Assembly (NCBI GenBank): GCA_030278955.1
Contig: JAOANR010000014.1
Location: 21,578,068 to 21,642,067, forward strand
Source: Hygrophila difformis
Lineage: Eukaryota; Streptophyta; Magnoliopsida; Lamiales; Acanthaceae
Length of the DNA: 64,000 bases
Reading direction: 5' to 3'
Under the pieces are notes generated by a model. The model worked only from the letters and a program-made list of their open reading frames with translations, ran no database searches and was not told the origin of the DNA. Made by a program: the position numbers and the translations under genes. Every line of letters begins with the position of its first letter. Position 1 is the stretch's first letter. This document shows positions 12,305-24,884 of this stretch, piece by piece.

Positions 12305-14308
12305 ATGGCACCCCGTGCAAGGACTAGAAAAACCCTCCGAAGTGTTAATGCCCTCAACAACATGGAGCCACACCAAAATCCGAACATGACTAACCACGAA
12401 GTGCCAGCAGCACCGGGTGTATCCAATCAACAAGCTGTACCACCTGCACACAACATATATCACCCTGACATCACCAACAATCAGGGCGTTGGACACAACA
12501 TGGTACCTCCTAATCAGGGAGCACCCAACAACCAAACCCCTCAGAATCGAAACACGCCAAACTCGCTTGACAATGATCGCCTAAGGATCATTGAGCAAAT
12601 GCTCATTGCCTTGGGTCAGGGTCAAATTAATCAAGCCACAGCAGCTGTGCCGCCACCTCAAGCCCAGCTCAATCACCTAGCAGTGGTGAACCAATACAGA
12701 CCACCTCGTTATGATGGGCAGGAGGACCCTACTAAATTGGAGGATTGGATAAAAAGTTTCAACAAGCTACTCGAAGCGACTCGTTGCCCAGATGAGCAGA
12801 AGATTACTGTAGCCTCGTACTTTTTAGGAGGTGATGCAGATGACTGGTGGCAGTTATAGAAGAGAGAGCTAGATGATGATGAGGAGTATACATGGGAAAA
12901 CTTTACAGAAGCTCTAAGAGAAAGGTTTTACCCGATGAGTACCAAAGCAGCAATGTATGAAGAGTTTCTATCGTTACGACAAGGAGCACAATCTGTACAA
13001 GAATACTATGTCAGATTCAAGGAGTTAGTCAGATTTGCTCCTAAGTTAGTCTCCACCGATGCCAAGAAGGCACAGAAGTTCGAAATGGGATTAAACCTCT
13101 CCATTAGAGAAGTGGTGGCTGGAGTTCAGTATCCTACCCTCCAAGCGATCTACGATCGAGCTGTCGCAGTTTCTCGTGTACAACAGATGAAGAGAAAAGC
13201 CGGGGAGTCTAGCCGCGGGTTCCAAGGACAGGACAAGAGGATTCGGGACAACCGAGGAAGCTGCAGCAACAACAACCACCTCAGCAACAATAAAGGCAAT
13301 ATTCGAGGTGGGCAGAATCGACCCGTCCAGGGAAACAAAGGAGGGGGCAACAATGGTACTAGAAACCATGAAGGGTACATACCACAATGCCCAAAATGCA
13401 ACAAGCCCCACTTGGCTAGGGGATGCCCCAAGCCGGGTACATGTTATAGATGTGGCCGAGAAGGTCATATGAGGAAGGAGTGTAAGACCCGCATTGAAAA
13501 TATTACAAAAAGAGATGACCTTATCAATATCCCCACTCAGCCAAATAATCAGGATGTGCGAAACGGAAATAATCAAGGACAAAGGCCTCAGCAAAATAGA
13601 AACCAACAAGGGAACCATGGAGCACCTATAGGGCGGCTCAATGTTATTAATCAGGCAGATCTTTCAACTCAAGGGGATGTGATAACAGGTACATTTACGG
13701 CTTTAAGTGTGCCTGTTAAGGTTTTATTCGATTCTGGAGCAAGTTGTTCGTTTATCTCTTCTAGAATCTTGCCTGAATTAGAGATGCCAAAACCTAAAAT
13801 GATTAACTTAGGAATTCAGTTGCCTTCGGGAAAAATTGTATCGTGCACCAAACGATACGATGGGATTCCTATAGTCATTAAGAACCTTGAGTTCTATGCA
13901 AACTTAGTAGAATTTGACCTTAAAGATTTTGATATTATATTGGGAATGGATTGGCTTACCCAATATAAAGCTGTAATTGAGTGTCAGAAACACAAAATTA
14001 CACTGTCTAAGACGAGAGGCAAAAAGGTCAACTACTATGTCCAACTCCCCAAACGTAAGACTAAGGTAGTAAATGCCTTAAAATTTTATAGTCTTATGCA
14101 GAAAGGATATATGCTTTATGCATGCTATATCCATAACCTCAAGTTAAAGGAGAATAAAATTGATGACATTCCAGTAGTGAGGGAGTATCCAGATGTATTC
14201 CCGAAGAAATTCCTGGAATGCCTCCAGAACGTGAAGTCGAGTTTACAATCGATCTACTTCCCGGAACAGAACCTGTATCAAAAGCTCCTTATCGCATGGC
14301 AACCCTAG
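12305..14308 (+). pseudogene. Gag and protease region of element A, broken
   Basis: The frame opens MAPRARTRKTLRS. The capsid-like gag region is followed by two zinc-knuckle-like motifs: CPKC..H..C and a canonical CX2CX4HX4C at 13442-13483 (CYRCGREGHMRKEC). The aspartic protease motif DSGA is at 13730-13741, and a second conserved stretch ILGMDWL is at about 13936-13956. A TAG stop at 12857-12859 splits gag; the frame then continues unchanged downstream. A one-base frameshift near 14203 moves the rest of pol into another frame, so this frame ends at 14308 in non-homologous residues. Gag forms the particle and the protease cleaves the polyprotein; neither can be made normally here. Confidence 0.88.
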
Positions 14309-15801
14309 AAATGAATGAACTCAAGGAGCAACTTGAGGAATTATTACAAAAGGGGTATATACGACCTAGCACGTCGCCGTGGGGAGCACCAGTCTTATTC
14401 GTCAAGAAGAAAGATGGAGGGTTACGTCTTTGTATCGATTATAGAGGTTTAAATCAGGTAACGGTTAAAAACAAATACCCGTTACCTAGGATTGATGACC
14501 TTTTCGATCAACTTAAAGGTGCAACGGTATTCTCCAAGATAGATTTGCGATCCGGTTATCATCAACTGCGAATCGCTGAAAAGGATATTCCGAAAACTGC
14601 TTTCAGGACACGTTATGGACATTACGAATTTACAGTGATGTCCTTTGGGCTAACAAATGCCCCAGCAGTATTCATGAATCTCATGAATGATGTGTTTCGA
14701 GAATTGTTAGATCAATGTGCAGTCATTTTCATCGACGACATCTTGATCTATTCAAAGAGCAATGAAGAACATGAGCAACACTTGCATCACGTGCTAGAGA
14801 CATTAAGGAAACACCAACTCTATGCCAAGTTGTCCAAGTGTGACTTTTGGCTAGAAAAAGTAGGATTTTTAGGCCACGTTGTATCAGCTGATGGAGTTTC
14901 TGTTGACCCAGCAAAAATATCAGCAATCACCGAGTGGCCTACGCCTACTAATCAAACAGAAGTGAGAAGTTTTCTTGGACTGGCTGGATATTACAGGAGG
15001 TTCGTCAAGGACTTTTCCAAAGTTGCACGACCTCTGACTCAACTTTTGAAGAAAGGCTTGAAGTATGAATGGACAGAAAAGTGTGAATCATCATTTCAAG
15101 AGTTAAAGAAACGCCTCACAACAGCACCAATTTTAACATTGCCAACAGAGAATGGAGATTTTGAAGTGTATAGTGACGCTTCAAAAGAGGGGCTAGGGTG
15201 TGTTTTAATGCAACAACAACAAGTCATTGCATATGCATCACGACAATTGAAGCCTCATGAGGAGAATTATCCGACGCACGACCTAGAATTAGCAGCGGTA
15301 GTGTTCGCATTAAAGATTTGGCGACACTACTTGTACGGACGAACTTGTCGGATATTCACCGACCACAAGAGCCTTAAGTACATATTTACTCAGAAGGAGT
15401 TAAACATGAGGCAACGCAGATGGTTAGAGTTGATCAAGGATTATGATTTGGACATCGCCTACCATGAAGGGAAAGCTAATGTGGTCGCAGATGCGTTGAG
15501 CCGCAAGACTCGACACGTGGCAAATACTCTTATCTTACCTTCGAAACTGTATATGGACTTGGTCAAGGTAGATACGGAGCTAGTCCATTATGGAACTGTG
15601 GAAAATGTCATTAATGCTATGACCATTGAATCTACGGTATTTGATGAAATACGCAGTGCTCAACCAGGCGACATAAAGCTTGAAAGGATCAAGAAGAAGG
15701 TTGCTGAAGGAAAAGCAATTGGTTTTGCAATCCATGAGGATGGAAGCATTCGCTTCAAAGGAAGATGGTGCGTACCGCATAAATGCGTAGAGCTAAAATG
15801 A
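14218..15801 (+). pseudogene. Reverse transcriptase and RNase H of element A
   Basis: This 527-codon stretch has the RT landmarks in order: [16 protein letters not shown], then [20 protein letters not shown], then [11 protein letters not shown], and the catalytic FIDD box at 14728-14739. The RNase H domain follows with [13 protein letters not shown] and ends in the [10 protein letters not shown] motif. All catalytic aspartates of the RT box are present. A TGA at 15799-15801 separates it from integrase, which continues in the same frame nine bases later. The upstream join to protease is frameshifted. The family enzyme copies element RNA to DNA; this copy lacks a normal route to translation. 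Confidence 0.9.
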
Positions 15802-15807
15802 AGATTA

Positions 15808-16465
15808 ATGGAAGAAGGCCACAACACCCCGTATTCAGTACATCCAGGGGGTGATAAGCTTTATAAGGATTTAAAGAAGGTTTATTGGTGGCCAAGGATG
15901 AAGAATGAGGTTGTTGAGTTTGTGGCTAGATGTTTAACCTGTCAAAAGGTTAAAGCAGTACGTCAGAAGCCCTTAGGACTCATGAAACCATTGGAAATCC
16001 CGAGTTGGAAATGGGATAGTATATCAATGGATTTTGTTTCAGGACTACCACGATCACCAAAAGGAATGAATAAAATTTGGGTAATTGTTGATAGATTGAC
16101 AAAGATTGCGATCTTCATACCAATGAAGGATACATGGTCTATGGATCAATTAGCAAGAGCATATATCAATAACGTGGTTCGACGACATGGAGTACCACAT
16201 GATATAATCTCTGATAGAGACAGCAGATTTGTCTCTCATTTTTGGACCAAGCTGCAAGAAGCTCTTGGTACCCAAATTAAAATGAGCACCGCTTTTCACC
16301 CGATGACGGATGGACAAACAGAAAGGACAATCCAAACACTGGAGGACATGCTGAGAGCATGCGTTCTTGAATTTAAAGGAAGTTGGGAAAGGCATCTACC
16401 TTTGATCGAGTTCTCTTACAATAACAGCTATCATGCTAGTATAGGTATGGCACCGTTTGAGGCAC
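15808..16465 (+). pseudogene. Integrase N-terminal and catalytic part, element A
   Basis: The zinc-binding region shows the His pair and CLTC ([16 protein letters not shown]). The catalytic core shows the first Asp in SMDFVSGLP, the second in [12 protein letters not shown], and the Glu after [14 protein letters not shown]. The frame is then cut within APFEA by a giant LTR inserted with target duplication GGCAC (16461-16465). The remainder resumes at 20980. Confidence 0.9.
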
Positions 16466-19259
16466 TGAAACTTTTGACAAGTTTCGTTAACACGAGCTTT
16501 TGCTAAAATTATACCAGGTTAGATTTATTAAATGAAAAGCGTTATGATTCACGGGAAAGGGTTTAGGGATATATCAAGATTATTAGTCTTTTTATTACTC
16601 AAGTATGGTGCTTTGGTTTCAAATGGCGCTGTGGTCCTCTCTGTCATGAAATGTTGACAAATCTCATGGCATAGCCGGGATAGGTTGACCTTCAGCCTGT
16701 CACACTGAGGATCCCCGGCAAATATGCCATGATACTTCTCATCAATTCTTGCCATAAGATTTCCTGCCATGAAACTTTTGACTAATTCCCACTACATGAG
16801 TATTTTCCGAAAATTCGTGATCCTGGTTTAGGTTTTATTTAATGAAACCAATTTATGATGGCGGTGTTGTGATTAGGGATATATTCATACGTAGTCATGT
16901 TTTTATTGCTCGTAGTTAAGAAACTGTGCCCCCGAAAGCGCACGGTGTCAAAAATTGCAGTAATTTATAGTAAGACCGGATCGTTCACTGGAGGATGTGC
17001 GATGGAAGCAGGGCCCACGTCATTTACTAAGATTTTCCACTCGGTACTCGATTCAAGTGTGTGAAATGACTAACAACTACTTGACAGAATTTAAACTAAG
17101 CTATGAAAGCACCTAAAACCAAGCAGGCAGAATTATTCTAGAAAGCGAATTAAATTTAATCTAAGAAAGCAATAAAAGTAATCTAAGAAAGCGATTAAAA
17201 TTATTCTAAGAAAGCAGATTTAAAATGAGACAGAAGAAACAGGAAGAAAAGAATAAAGGTTGGACAAGATTCAGATGAAACACAGTTAAACTTCCATTTT
17301 AATAACAGATCTTAGCTTGGGTAATCTTTCAGTTAGCTAACTCTCATGCTCTCTATACCATGTTCCCTTTAACAGACAGGTACTTACAGTAAGAGGGTTC
17401 ATGCTCTTAAGACAGCAAAATCTAAGATGCCATAGACTCACAACTGCCCTCACACGGCCGTGTGGAGGCATGTTGTTCATCTGTGGTGGACAAGCAACAC
17501 CTGACAAATCAGTTATTGAAGTGTCAAGTACCGCTATCGTTCCCCCATGTCACACCCGAAGATTCAAATCAGACCCTGAACTATCCCTTAACTCTCAGTT
17601 CTAGTAACAGTTACACAACTCTCAATACAACCAAGTGACCTCTAATGAAAGCATCTAAAAGAAAGCGATAAAGAAAACATTTAAAATCCTATCACTCGGA
17701 GGTTTTTGAAAGTCTGACCCTGGTAGTAACAGAAAGCCTCCAGTCAGAATGACCGGATGTGGATCAAGAATTCCCTATTCTCGGTGAACCGCTCGCAGTG
17801 TTCACTTCTCGTCGGGTGGTTATGAGATACAAGTTCCGGATGCACTCACTCAGGACTCAAAAGTAGGCTTTGGCAGAAGAAAAATAGCAGTTGAAAGAAT
17901 ACTCAACCCTACCTTAGAAAATAACCAAGGCCTGAATGTTGTTCCTCTAGTATTATCTGTCACACCTTATCGAAATCCAAGTGGAATCTGACTCAGTGTA
18001 ATATTTAATACAAGATTTCCAACAAACAACAATTTTGGAAAATAATAAATCTGAAAATCATTCCCTATCAGGTACTAGACTCTCAATTAAAACACAGATC
18101 CTTTCAGTCTAGGTGAGACCTAATCGTTGACTCTGCTTCTATTTCCCCAAAATCAACCCCCAGTCGGATATGAGTTAGTCATAACTGTTGAATTTATCCC
18201 CTACTTAGATCCGGATTTTATAAAGGAATTTTTGTTGGAAATTTAATATGAAACATCTGATTTAAATCAAGACTTCTATGTCCAAGGGAAGGATCCCAAA
18301 ATAATATGACCACAATATCTACATAGTAATATCATGCATAATTTTATAGAGAAATGTAAAATAAAATAACCCAAAATATGAGGTGGGTTTAGACAGAATG
18401 TGAAACACAGAGATGAAATAGCCGGAGATGGGAAGAATTTATTTGGCTAAAAAGATGACAAAAATAATCAGGATGATCCGGACTGCAAACATCTGCTATC
18501 CAGGTCCTGATCATTTCAGGTGGGATGATTTTTTTTAGACAGTGGAATGCCTCAAATGACAGTTGCCGCCGTCATCTCAGACTCCACTATCTGTGAATTT
18601 GGATAAAAACCCACATGTTCTATTACTGCAATAATCATTAGATGACATTGGCATATATCATCTAACATTACTACAGCTCCAGATTCAGGTTTGAAATTAA
18701 AGTAAGAAAAGAAAACAGTATCCGGATGGGAGTCAGCTGAGCAGCTATTATAATCCCGGAGGGATGAACCGCCAAGGCTTCCACCGACCACTGTCTGGAC
18801 CATGCAAAATAACAACTAGTAATTAATATACAGATCACGAGCTAGTTATCCGTGTGGGAATACCCGCCAATATTAATCTGATATATTCCTTATTAGCTGT
18901 TTCACACATCACGGAAAAGACAGAATAAAATAAAAGAAAAAGAAAATATTTTTGGGTCATCTTGCATGAGGGACATTGGTTTCTCATGCAAGGGTATGGA
19001 ATTAAATCCATAATTACTCTTCATGTCTAAATAATCACTCATTCCATAATTAATTAATTAATTACAGTCCAGATTATATACTTAGATCATTAGAGTTTAA
19101 TCATTTGTAGAAGAATCTTTTAATGGGAAATTGAACAAGGTTCTTTATATCAAATTAATCATGGGTTGAGATCATTGGATTTCAACCTCAAAATATTAAT
19201 ATAAAGGTTCAATTAATTAATGGAATGAGATGAAGAATGAAAACTTGGCCATAAGGTGC

Positions 19260-19745
19260 CACCTTGTCGCGATGCAGGGTTCGTGTCGCGGAGCATGGCT
19301 CCGCGACAAAGGTTTCGCGACAAAGAGGTGGGAAATAAGAGAAATGGGATTTTGAATACTTAGGGTTTGCTTTGTCGCTAAGTAAAGAAAATTTTGTCGC
19401 GGAACATGGTTTCGCGACAAGGGCATAGCGACAAAAAGGTTGAAAACTGGACAAGGCATAATTCTTGTCGCGGAACAAGAGGTTTTGGCGCGGAACGTGG
19501 TTCCGCGACAAGGTTGCTTCGCGACAAGCCCTTCCAGAATAAAATCACGTGTTTGGGTCCTTGGTCGCTAATCAAGATTTTGTCGCGGAACGTGGTTCCG
19601 CGCCAAGGGGTGTTTCGCGACCAAGGGTTTTAAAAATAATGGTCAACAAATGTTCTTTGGCACCTTTGTCGCCAAAGCACCATTTTGTCGCGGAACGTGG
19701 TTCCGCGACAAGAGTTGTTCCGCGACAAAAGTGTGTCCAGTACAC
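19260..19745. repeat. Palindromic repeat array 1 of the solo LTR
   Basis: Repeated TTGTCGCGGAAC and its complement GTTCCGCGACAA form near-perfect hairpins around short cores such as GTG, separated by 20-60 bp of plain sequence. The array sits ~600-1090 bp downstream of the minus-strand TATA box, so it should be transcribed. Confidence 0.85.
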
Positions 19746-20349
19746 ATGTCAGAAAAGTAAAGTGGAACAGTGGCATGCATTATGTGTGATCTCACCCATT
19801 TCAGATTCAAAAGCTTAACTAAGCTCAAAATAACAAAACAGAATTTGAATCTAGCTAGAACATGCTTGAACATAATAGAAATAAAGCAAACTTAAAACTT
19901 AAGAAACCCTAATCTAAGCTTGATCATCCATAAGCATGCAACATTATCCCAAGAAAAAGTCACCACGCAGTGACATTAAAATGCAAAACAAGGATCAAAT
20001 GACCCAAGGAAAACGGAAGCAGTAAGATCCATGGGGTGTGAGACCCATTTCATGATTTTGGGACACAAATGGAGAATGTTTTCCCATATTATTAAACGGT
20101 GTTGTTCATACCCATGGTTTGAGTACCACAAACCCTTAAACAAAAGTTTAGAACAAAAACAAGGTTTAAAACTGGCTATCTAACCCAAGTGCAGTAAACT
20201 ACTTCTAACTAGTGCATAAATTAAATAATACAAAAGAAAATCTAACTAAACTACCCTAAACTAAACTAACTACTGAACTTCCCACTTGTCTTCAAGAGTG
20301 AGTATTTTCTCTAAAATTCTTCCAACCCTCACTCAAAGGAAACACCTCA

Positions 20350-20357
20350 TATTTATA
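20350..20357 (-). promoter_or_regulatory. Minus-strand TATA box of the solo LTR
   Basis: Read on the minus strand it is TATAAATA preceded by CCCCTC. It lies at the position equivalent to the TATA boxes of the LARD LTRs (40491 and 48143). Confidence 0.55.
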
Positions 20358-20451
20358 GAGGGGAAACCCTAAGCTCATGGGCCTTGATTTGAGCCCATTG
20401 TGTCTCAAGACATCACACACATCACAGCTTTGTCTCGGGGCACCAAGTTTG

Positions 20452-20680
20452 GTCGCGGAACACACTGCATGTGGCAAGGCTTCTCGACTGGGTCTTGTGT
20501 CTCTATTTGTGCATCTTGGTCGCGGAACATGCCTTTGTCGCGGAGCATGCCATCGCGACAAAGGTCATCGCGCCAAGGGGCTTGGCTGGTCTCCTCTTCA
20601 TTTGGGCCACTTGGTCGCGGAACATAACTCTTGTCGCGGAACACTGCATCGCGCCAAGGGGCTTCCGCGACCAAGGTCTT
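20452..20680. repeat. Palindromic repeat array 2 of the solo LTR
   Basis: At least four copies of GTCGCGGAAC or GTCGCGGAGC are seen, with inverted partners (ATCGCGACAA, ATCGCGCCAA, TTCCGCGACC). This array is 95-330 bp upstream of the TATA box and uses the same palindrome family as array 1 at 19260-19745. Confidence 0.82.
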
Positions 20681-20979
20681 CCTGGGCCTGCTGGATTGGG
20701 CCAGATGGGCCGAAAATATTCTTTTTGTGGGCTTTTCTATCTTTTTCCCATCTTTTTGTTTCCTTTTCTTTTTCTCATGTTTTTGGATTCTTCTAACATA
20801 AATATGTAATAAAATTACATATTTATGTCTTTTTCACACCAGCTTATTATTTTTACCATTATGCATAAATTTATCCAATTCGACTGCTTTCTTACTTAAT
20901 GTAAGACCGGAATGCGATCAAATGCCCGTTTAAGACACGGAAATGGATTGAAAATAATGGTCATTTTTGGCCATTATCA

Positions 20980-21613
20980 GGCACTCTATGGACGCAAGTG
21001 CCGAAGCCCATTATGTTGGGAAAAATGTGATAATTCTATTGTGGTTGGGCCGCAACTCATTGAAGACATGACCCAAAAGATCAAGATGATCCAAGGGAAA
21101 ATGAAGGCAGCACAAGATCGACAGAAAAGTTATGCCGATGTTAGGCGACAAGACCTAGAATTTCAAGTTGGAGATAAGGTTATGCTGAAAATATCACCTA
21201 TGAAAGGAGTGATGCGTTTTGGAAAGCGAGGAAAGTTAAGTCCTCGATATATTGGACCGTATGACATTCTGGAACGAGTCGGAACCCTGGCATACAGACT
21301 AGCCCTACCGCCACAACTATCTCGAGTGCACAATGTGTTCCATGTTTCACAGTTAAAGAAATATGTGCGTGACCCAACCCATGTACTTCAACAGGAAGTA
21401 ATTGAACTCAAAGAAGATCTAACTTATGAAGAGTATCCAATCCAAATACTCGATATCAAAGAAAGAACGACAAGGAACAAGACCACCCGGATTGTTAAAG
21501 TACTTTGGTCCAATCATGGTACGGAAGAAGCAACATGGGAACTAGAGGATGATATGAAGCAACGCTACCCCAATCTCTTTTTGAACGACCAAATAACAGT
21601 TATGGGGACATAA
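20980..21613 (+). pseudogene. Integrase C-terminus and chromodomain of element A
   Basis: After the solo LTR the integrase resumes with ALYGRKCRSPLCW, then the GPY/F-like module (GPYDILERVGTLAYRLALP) and HNVFHVSQLKKYV. A C-terminal chromodomain-like segment follows (EYPIQILDIKER..KVLWSNH..EATWELEDDM). The chromodomain is thought to guide integration in this family. The frame ends at 21613, just before the purine tract. An open frame also runs back into the solo LTR to 20912, but those residues are not part of the protein. Confidence 0.9.
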
Positions 21614-21623
21614 CTGTAGGCTT

Positions 21624-21636
21624 AAGGGGAGGAGGA
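21624..21636 (+). other. Polypurine tract of element A
   Basis: AAGGGGAGGAGGA sits directly before the 3' LTR, as expected for the plus-strand DNA primer. Confidence 0.9.
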
Positions 21637-24600
21637 TGTAACCACCCGACACAATCTTGATAGGGTATGTTCAAAATCTCCTATTTTTTTTCTTTTCCAT
21701 TAACTTTTATCTTATATTCCGCATATTAGATTGCCATAGTATTTTTCTTAAAACTTCGAGGACGAAGTTGATTCTTAAGGATGGTGGATTGTAATGCCAT
21801 AGAAATTACCCGAAATAATTGTAATTCACTAAAGAGACTTTAATTAAATATTTAATCACTTGCTTAAAGAATTAGTATATTGTTTTTTTTCTACAAATTA
21901 ACAATTGAAAAACTATATATGTAAATTTGTCTTTTCCAAAAGAAATATGAATTTCAATATCAAGGGTAATAGAATTATATAGTTTTTAAATCTATTGTTT
22001 AAATTATATATATAAGTTTTATATATATACACATTGGTCTTGAAAATTTTTATGAGGATAGTATGTGAATATTTTAAGTACTTTGGTATTCATTATGGAA
22101 TAAATTTTTATAAAAATAAAAGTATGAGTTTTTATGTGAATCTATGAGAATTAACTTTTATATATAAGAAAATATATTCATAGATTATAATTTTTATTTG
22201 ATGATGACATGAAGACTTTGTGGTTTGAGTATTGTTATGAATAAAATAAAACCATGCAAGTATATTATTATTATCTTTTTGAAAGCACATTAATATAAAT
22301 ACAATACTTGAAATAAATAAATAAATATTATATTATCATATCCAACTCATTGAGTATAAATGCATGCCACTAAATAATGGCAAGAATAATGATTTTTCTA
22401 GACAAGCTAATACTTCAATCATTTTCATGATATACTACTTACACAAATATAAGGTTAAAAAAAAAGCAATTGCAAGAAATTTTCTTCCTAAACAAATAGA
22501 TGAAAAATCAACATGATTAACAAGTGTCTTGGATGAATGGCTAGCAAAGAAAGGTGATCAATTATCTCTTGAACCCACCAAGATTAATAGCCTCCATAAT
22601 AGGCAAACCATTATGTTAATAGACAACATGATGGACAAAATTAATAGCCTCCCAAATTAATAGCCTCTTTGTTAGGCTATAAGGACCAAATGAGTGGATA
22701 CAAATACTCCAACCATTATTGCTCAAGACACACTTAATTGGATGATTGGTGAGGTTGTAATCACTCTCACAATGTGTCATGTTCAATTGTTCAAATCTTA
22801 GCCTATAAATAGAGGGAGTTTCTAGCCTTCAAACACACCAATCTCATCCATCTCATTAGCCAAATTCACTACCCATTTTATTCTTCAAAGTTCTCCCACA
22901 TAGTGAGCATATCTTAAGGATTGTGGAGTCTTGTAGGCTTGGCAACCTTCATCATTCTAAGAGTTCTAATTCTTCTCAACACTTGGTTAGTAAGATATCA
23001 TCCTTGAAACTTGTATCTTAGAGATCTAAATCTTTTATTTTTATACTATAAATTGATTTCCCTCTATTTGTCGAATTTCAGCGAAACCCGTAATTTGTGG
23101 TGCGAATCTTGTGTTATAACGACCATTATCTTTGAATCTCCTTGGTCTTATACATCTATTCTGTAAGTTAACACTCTCTCTTTAAGTTTGGAGATCCTCA
23201 TCCATGTTTTAAGAGTACAAAATTAGAATTCCCTCATTATACCAAAATCTGTCCGTTTTTCGTTTACGTAATGATCCATCTTTTTAAAATATTTTGGTTC
23301 ATTATACCTCAAAGGTTCCTTCATAAAACTTGTTCCTTATTGAGTTGAGTATATTTCTGGAAACTTTTATAATTTTTAGAACTCATATGAAAAAGTTATG
23401 GGATCCGCTTTATCGAAAGGTCGAAATCTCTTTTCGTTGAAATCTAAGAAATGATAGTGTTTCTGAAATCCTCATTTTTGAAGGTCTTAAGTGTTTCAAA
23501 CCTAAATGGTTTATTCATGAAAAATATTTATCTATATGTTATCTACCTTGTAGTAAAATTTTAGAATTTTTGGTCGCAAATTACTATTTTTAAAACCTGT
23601 TGAAAATTATAGAGTCACTATTGAATTTCTGACAGAATACATGTTCTGAAAAGAACTCAATTTTTGAACTATTTCCATACCTTATTTTGAAAAGTGTAAA
23701 ACATGAAACTTGTTCAAATATGTGTTGAGTATCTACAGTTTAAATTTCAAAGCAATCGCCTTTCATATGAATTTTTAAACTGACTTGGCGTAAACTGCGA
23801 CATTGGACTTGATATTTGGTCCAAATGAGAAATTGTTGGATTTTGAGATCCATGAAATGATATTTTCATATCTATGAGATATTGATATGGGAGTTAAATG
23901 TTGAAATGATATTTGGCATTATTGAATGCCCTTGTTATGAGGTTACTCCCGTGAAATTGTTGAAAACTCTTTTAAAGAGGATATTATGTGGAAAAATTGT
24001 GAAAAACTCTTTTAAATCCATTGTGCACTATTAACTTGAGTAAGATGCCATACTTGATAGAGGGCTAATGCACTAGGGATGTGTCTTGCGGGGCCTCCCC
24101 CTCTAAATATGCCAAGACGGCATTGTTGATAAATTGTGCCAAAACGGCGTTGTTGCATGTATGAGTCTATACTCTTGGGTGTATCCGTGATGGGTTACCC
24201 AAGGCTCCGGAGTGTGTCTGTATATGAGTCCGTTGCATGCTGATCATGACTTATGATCGATATGATATGATATGATATGATATGATATGATATATGGAAA
24301 ATGGTGTCCTCTTGTGCATAGTTGCTACAATGGTAAGAATGAAAGTTATTTATTTTGTTAAAGGTAATGTGTGTGATCCTTTTTAAAAGAAAAAGTGAAA
24401 ATTATTTTTTTTAAATGAGTGTCAACCATTATTTTATAATCCACTTCTTAAAGTGGAGCGGGTTGACTTACTCAGTACCATTGTACTGATAAAAAGTTGT
24501 TGTGTTATCTTTTTACAGATATTGGAGCTGACATGTGAACTGCATCTCATGACATGAGCATTTGGGGATGGGATTACCTTTCATCAAAAAGATTGTTGCT

Positions 24601-24884
24601 TTAAGGAACCACGTACTTTTAATTATTAATGTCTTATATATTGCCTTTAGTTTATGCTTCCGCGTGAGAAAGAACAATGGCTTTGGTATTAAGTACTTTA
24701 AATTTTCTTATGACTATATTTTATAAAATTGGCAATAATTTTTAAAGTCCATATTACAAAAATTTATATGTGAAGATATTTAGCCGTAGCACTTGTCAAT
24801 TAAGTTAGCCAAAGGGCGAGCCTGACTGACAAGTGTGGCGGTAACATTCTGAAACCTTATGAGGATGAATTTCGGGGTGTTACA
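21637..24884 (+). repeat. 3' LTR of element A
   Basis: This 3248-bp LTR has the same ends as the 5' LTR and is nearly identical to it; differences include short indels near the start. It carries the same TATA box (22804-22811) and ATATG run (24259-24294). The flanking TTTTA at 24885-24889 matches 8359-8363. Confidence 0.93.

Larger units (their letters stand above)
16466..20979 (-). mobile_element. Solo giant LTR (LARD family) inside element A integrase
   Basis: This is a 4514-bp LTR with TG..CA ends (TGAAACTTTT to GGCCATTATCA), flanked by GGCAC at 16461-16465 and 20980-20984. No internal region or second LTR is present, so it arose by LTR-LTR recombination. By comparison with the complete element it lies on the minus strand. 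It is clearly related to the LARD LTRs but diverged, lacks their GC-rich ~450-bp block, has no Stowaway, and carries a different palindrome family. Confidence 0.93.
8364..24884 (+). mobile_element. Element A: Tekay/Del-like Ty3/gypsy chromovirus with nested solo LTR
   Basis: This is a complete LTR retrotransposon footprint. LTRs of 3246 and 3248 bp start TGTAACCACC and end GGTGTTACA. A tRNA-iMet primer site follows the 5' LTR and a purine tract precedes the 3' LTR. The target duplication TTTTA is at 8359-8363 and 24885-24889. Domain order is gag, protease, RT, RNase H, integrase and chromodomain, which is the chromovirus order; long LTRs and the integrase tail suit Tekay/Del. Without the 4514-bp nested LTR and its 5-bp duplication the element is about 12.0 kb. 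The LTRs differ at only a modest number of sites, so insertion is fairly recent, yet gag-pol is broken in several places. Confidence 0.92.

Noticed and set aside
13091..13618. 175-codon minus-strand open frame opposite gag
   Set aside because: Shadow of the gag coding strand with no domain of its own.
20912..20979. Extra N-terminal residues before the integrase tail
   Set aside because: They come from the end of the inserted solo LTR, not from the element's protein.
8364..24884. Endogenous plant pararetrovirus
   Set aside because: It has LTRs, a target duplication, an integrase and a chromodomain, and no movement-protein motif.
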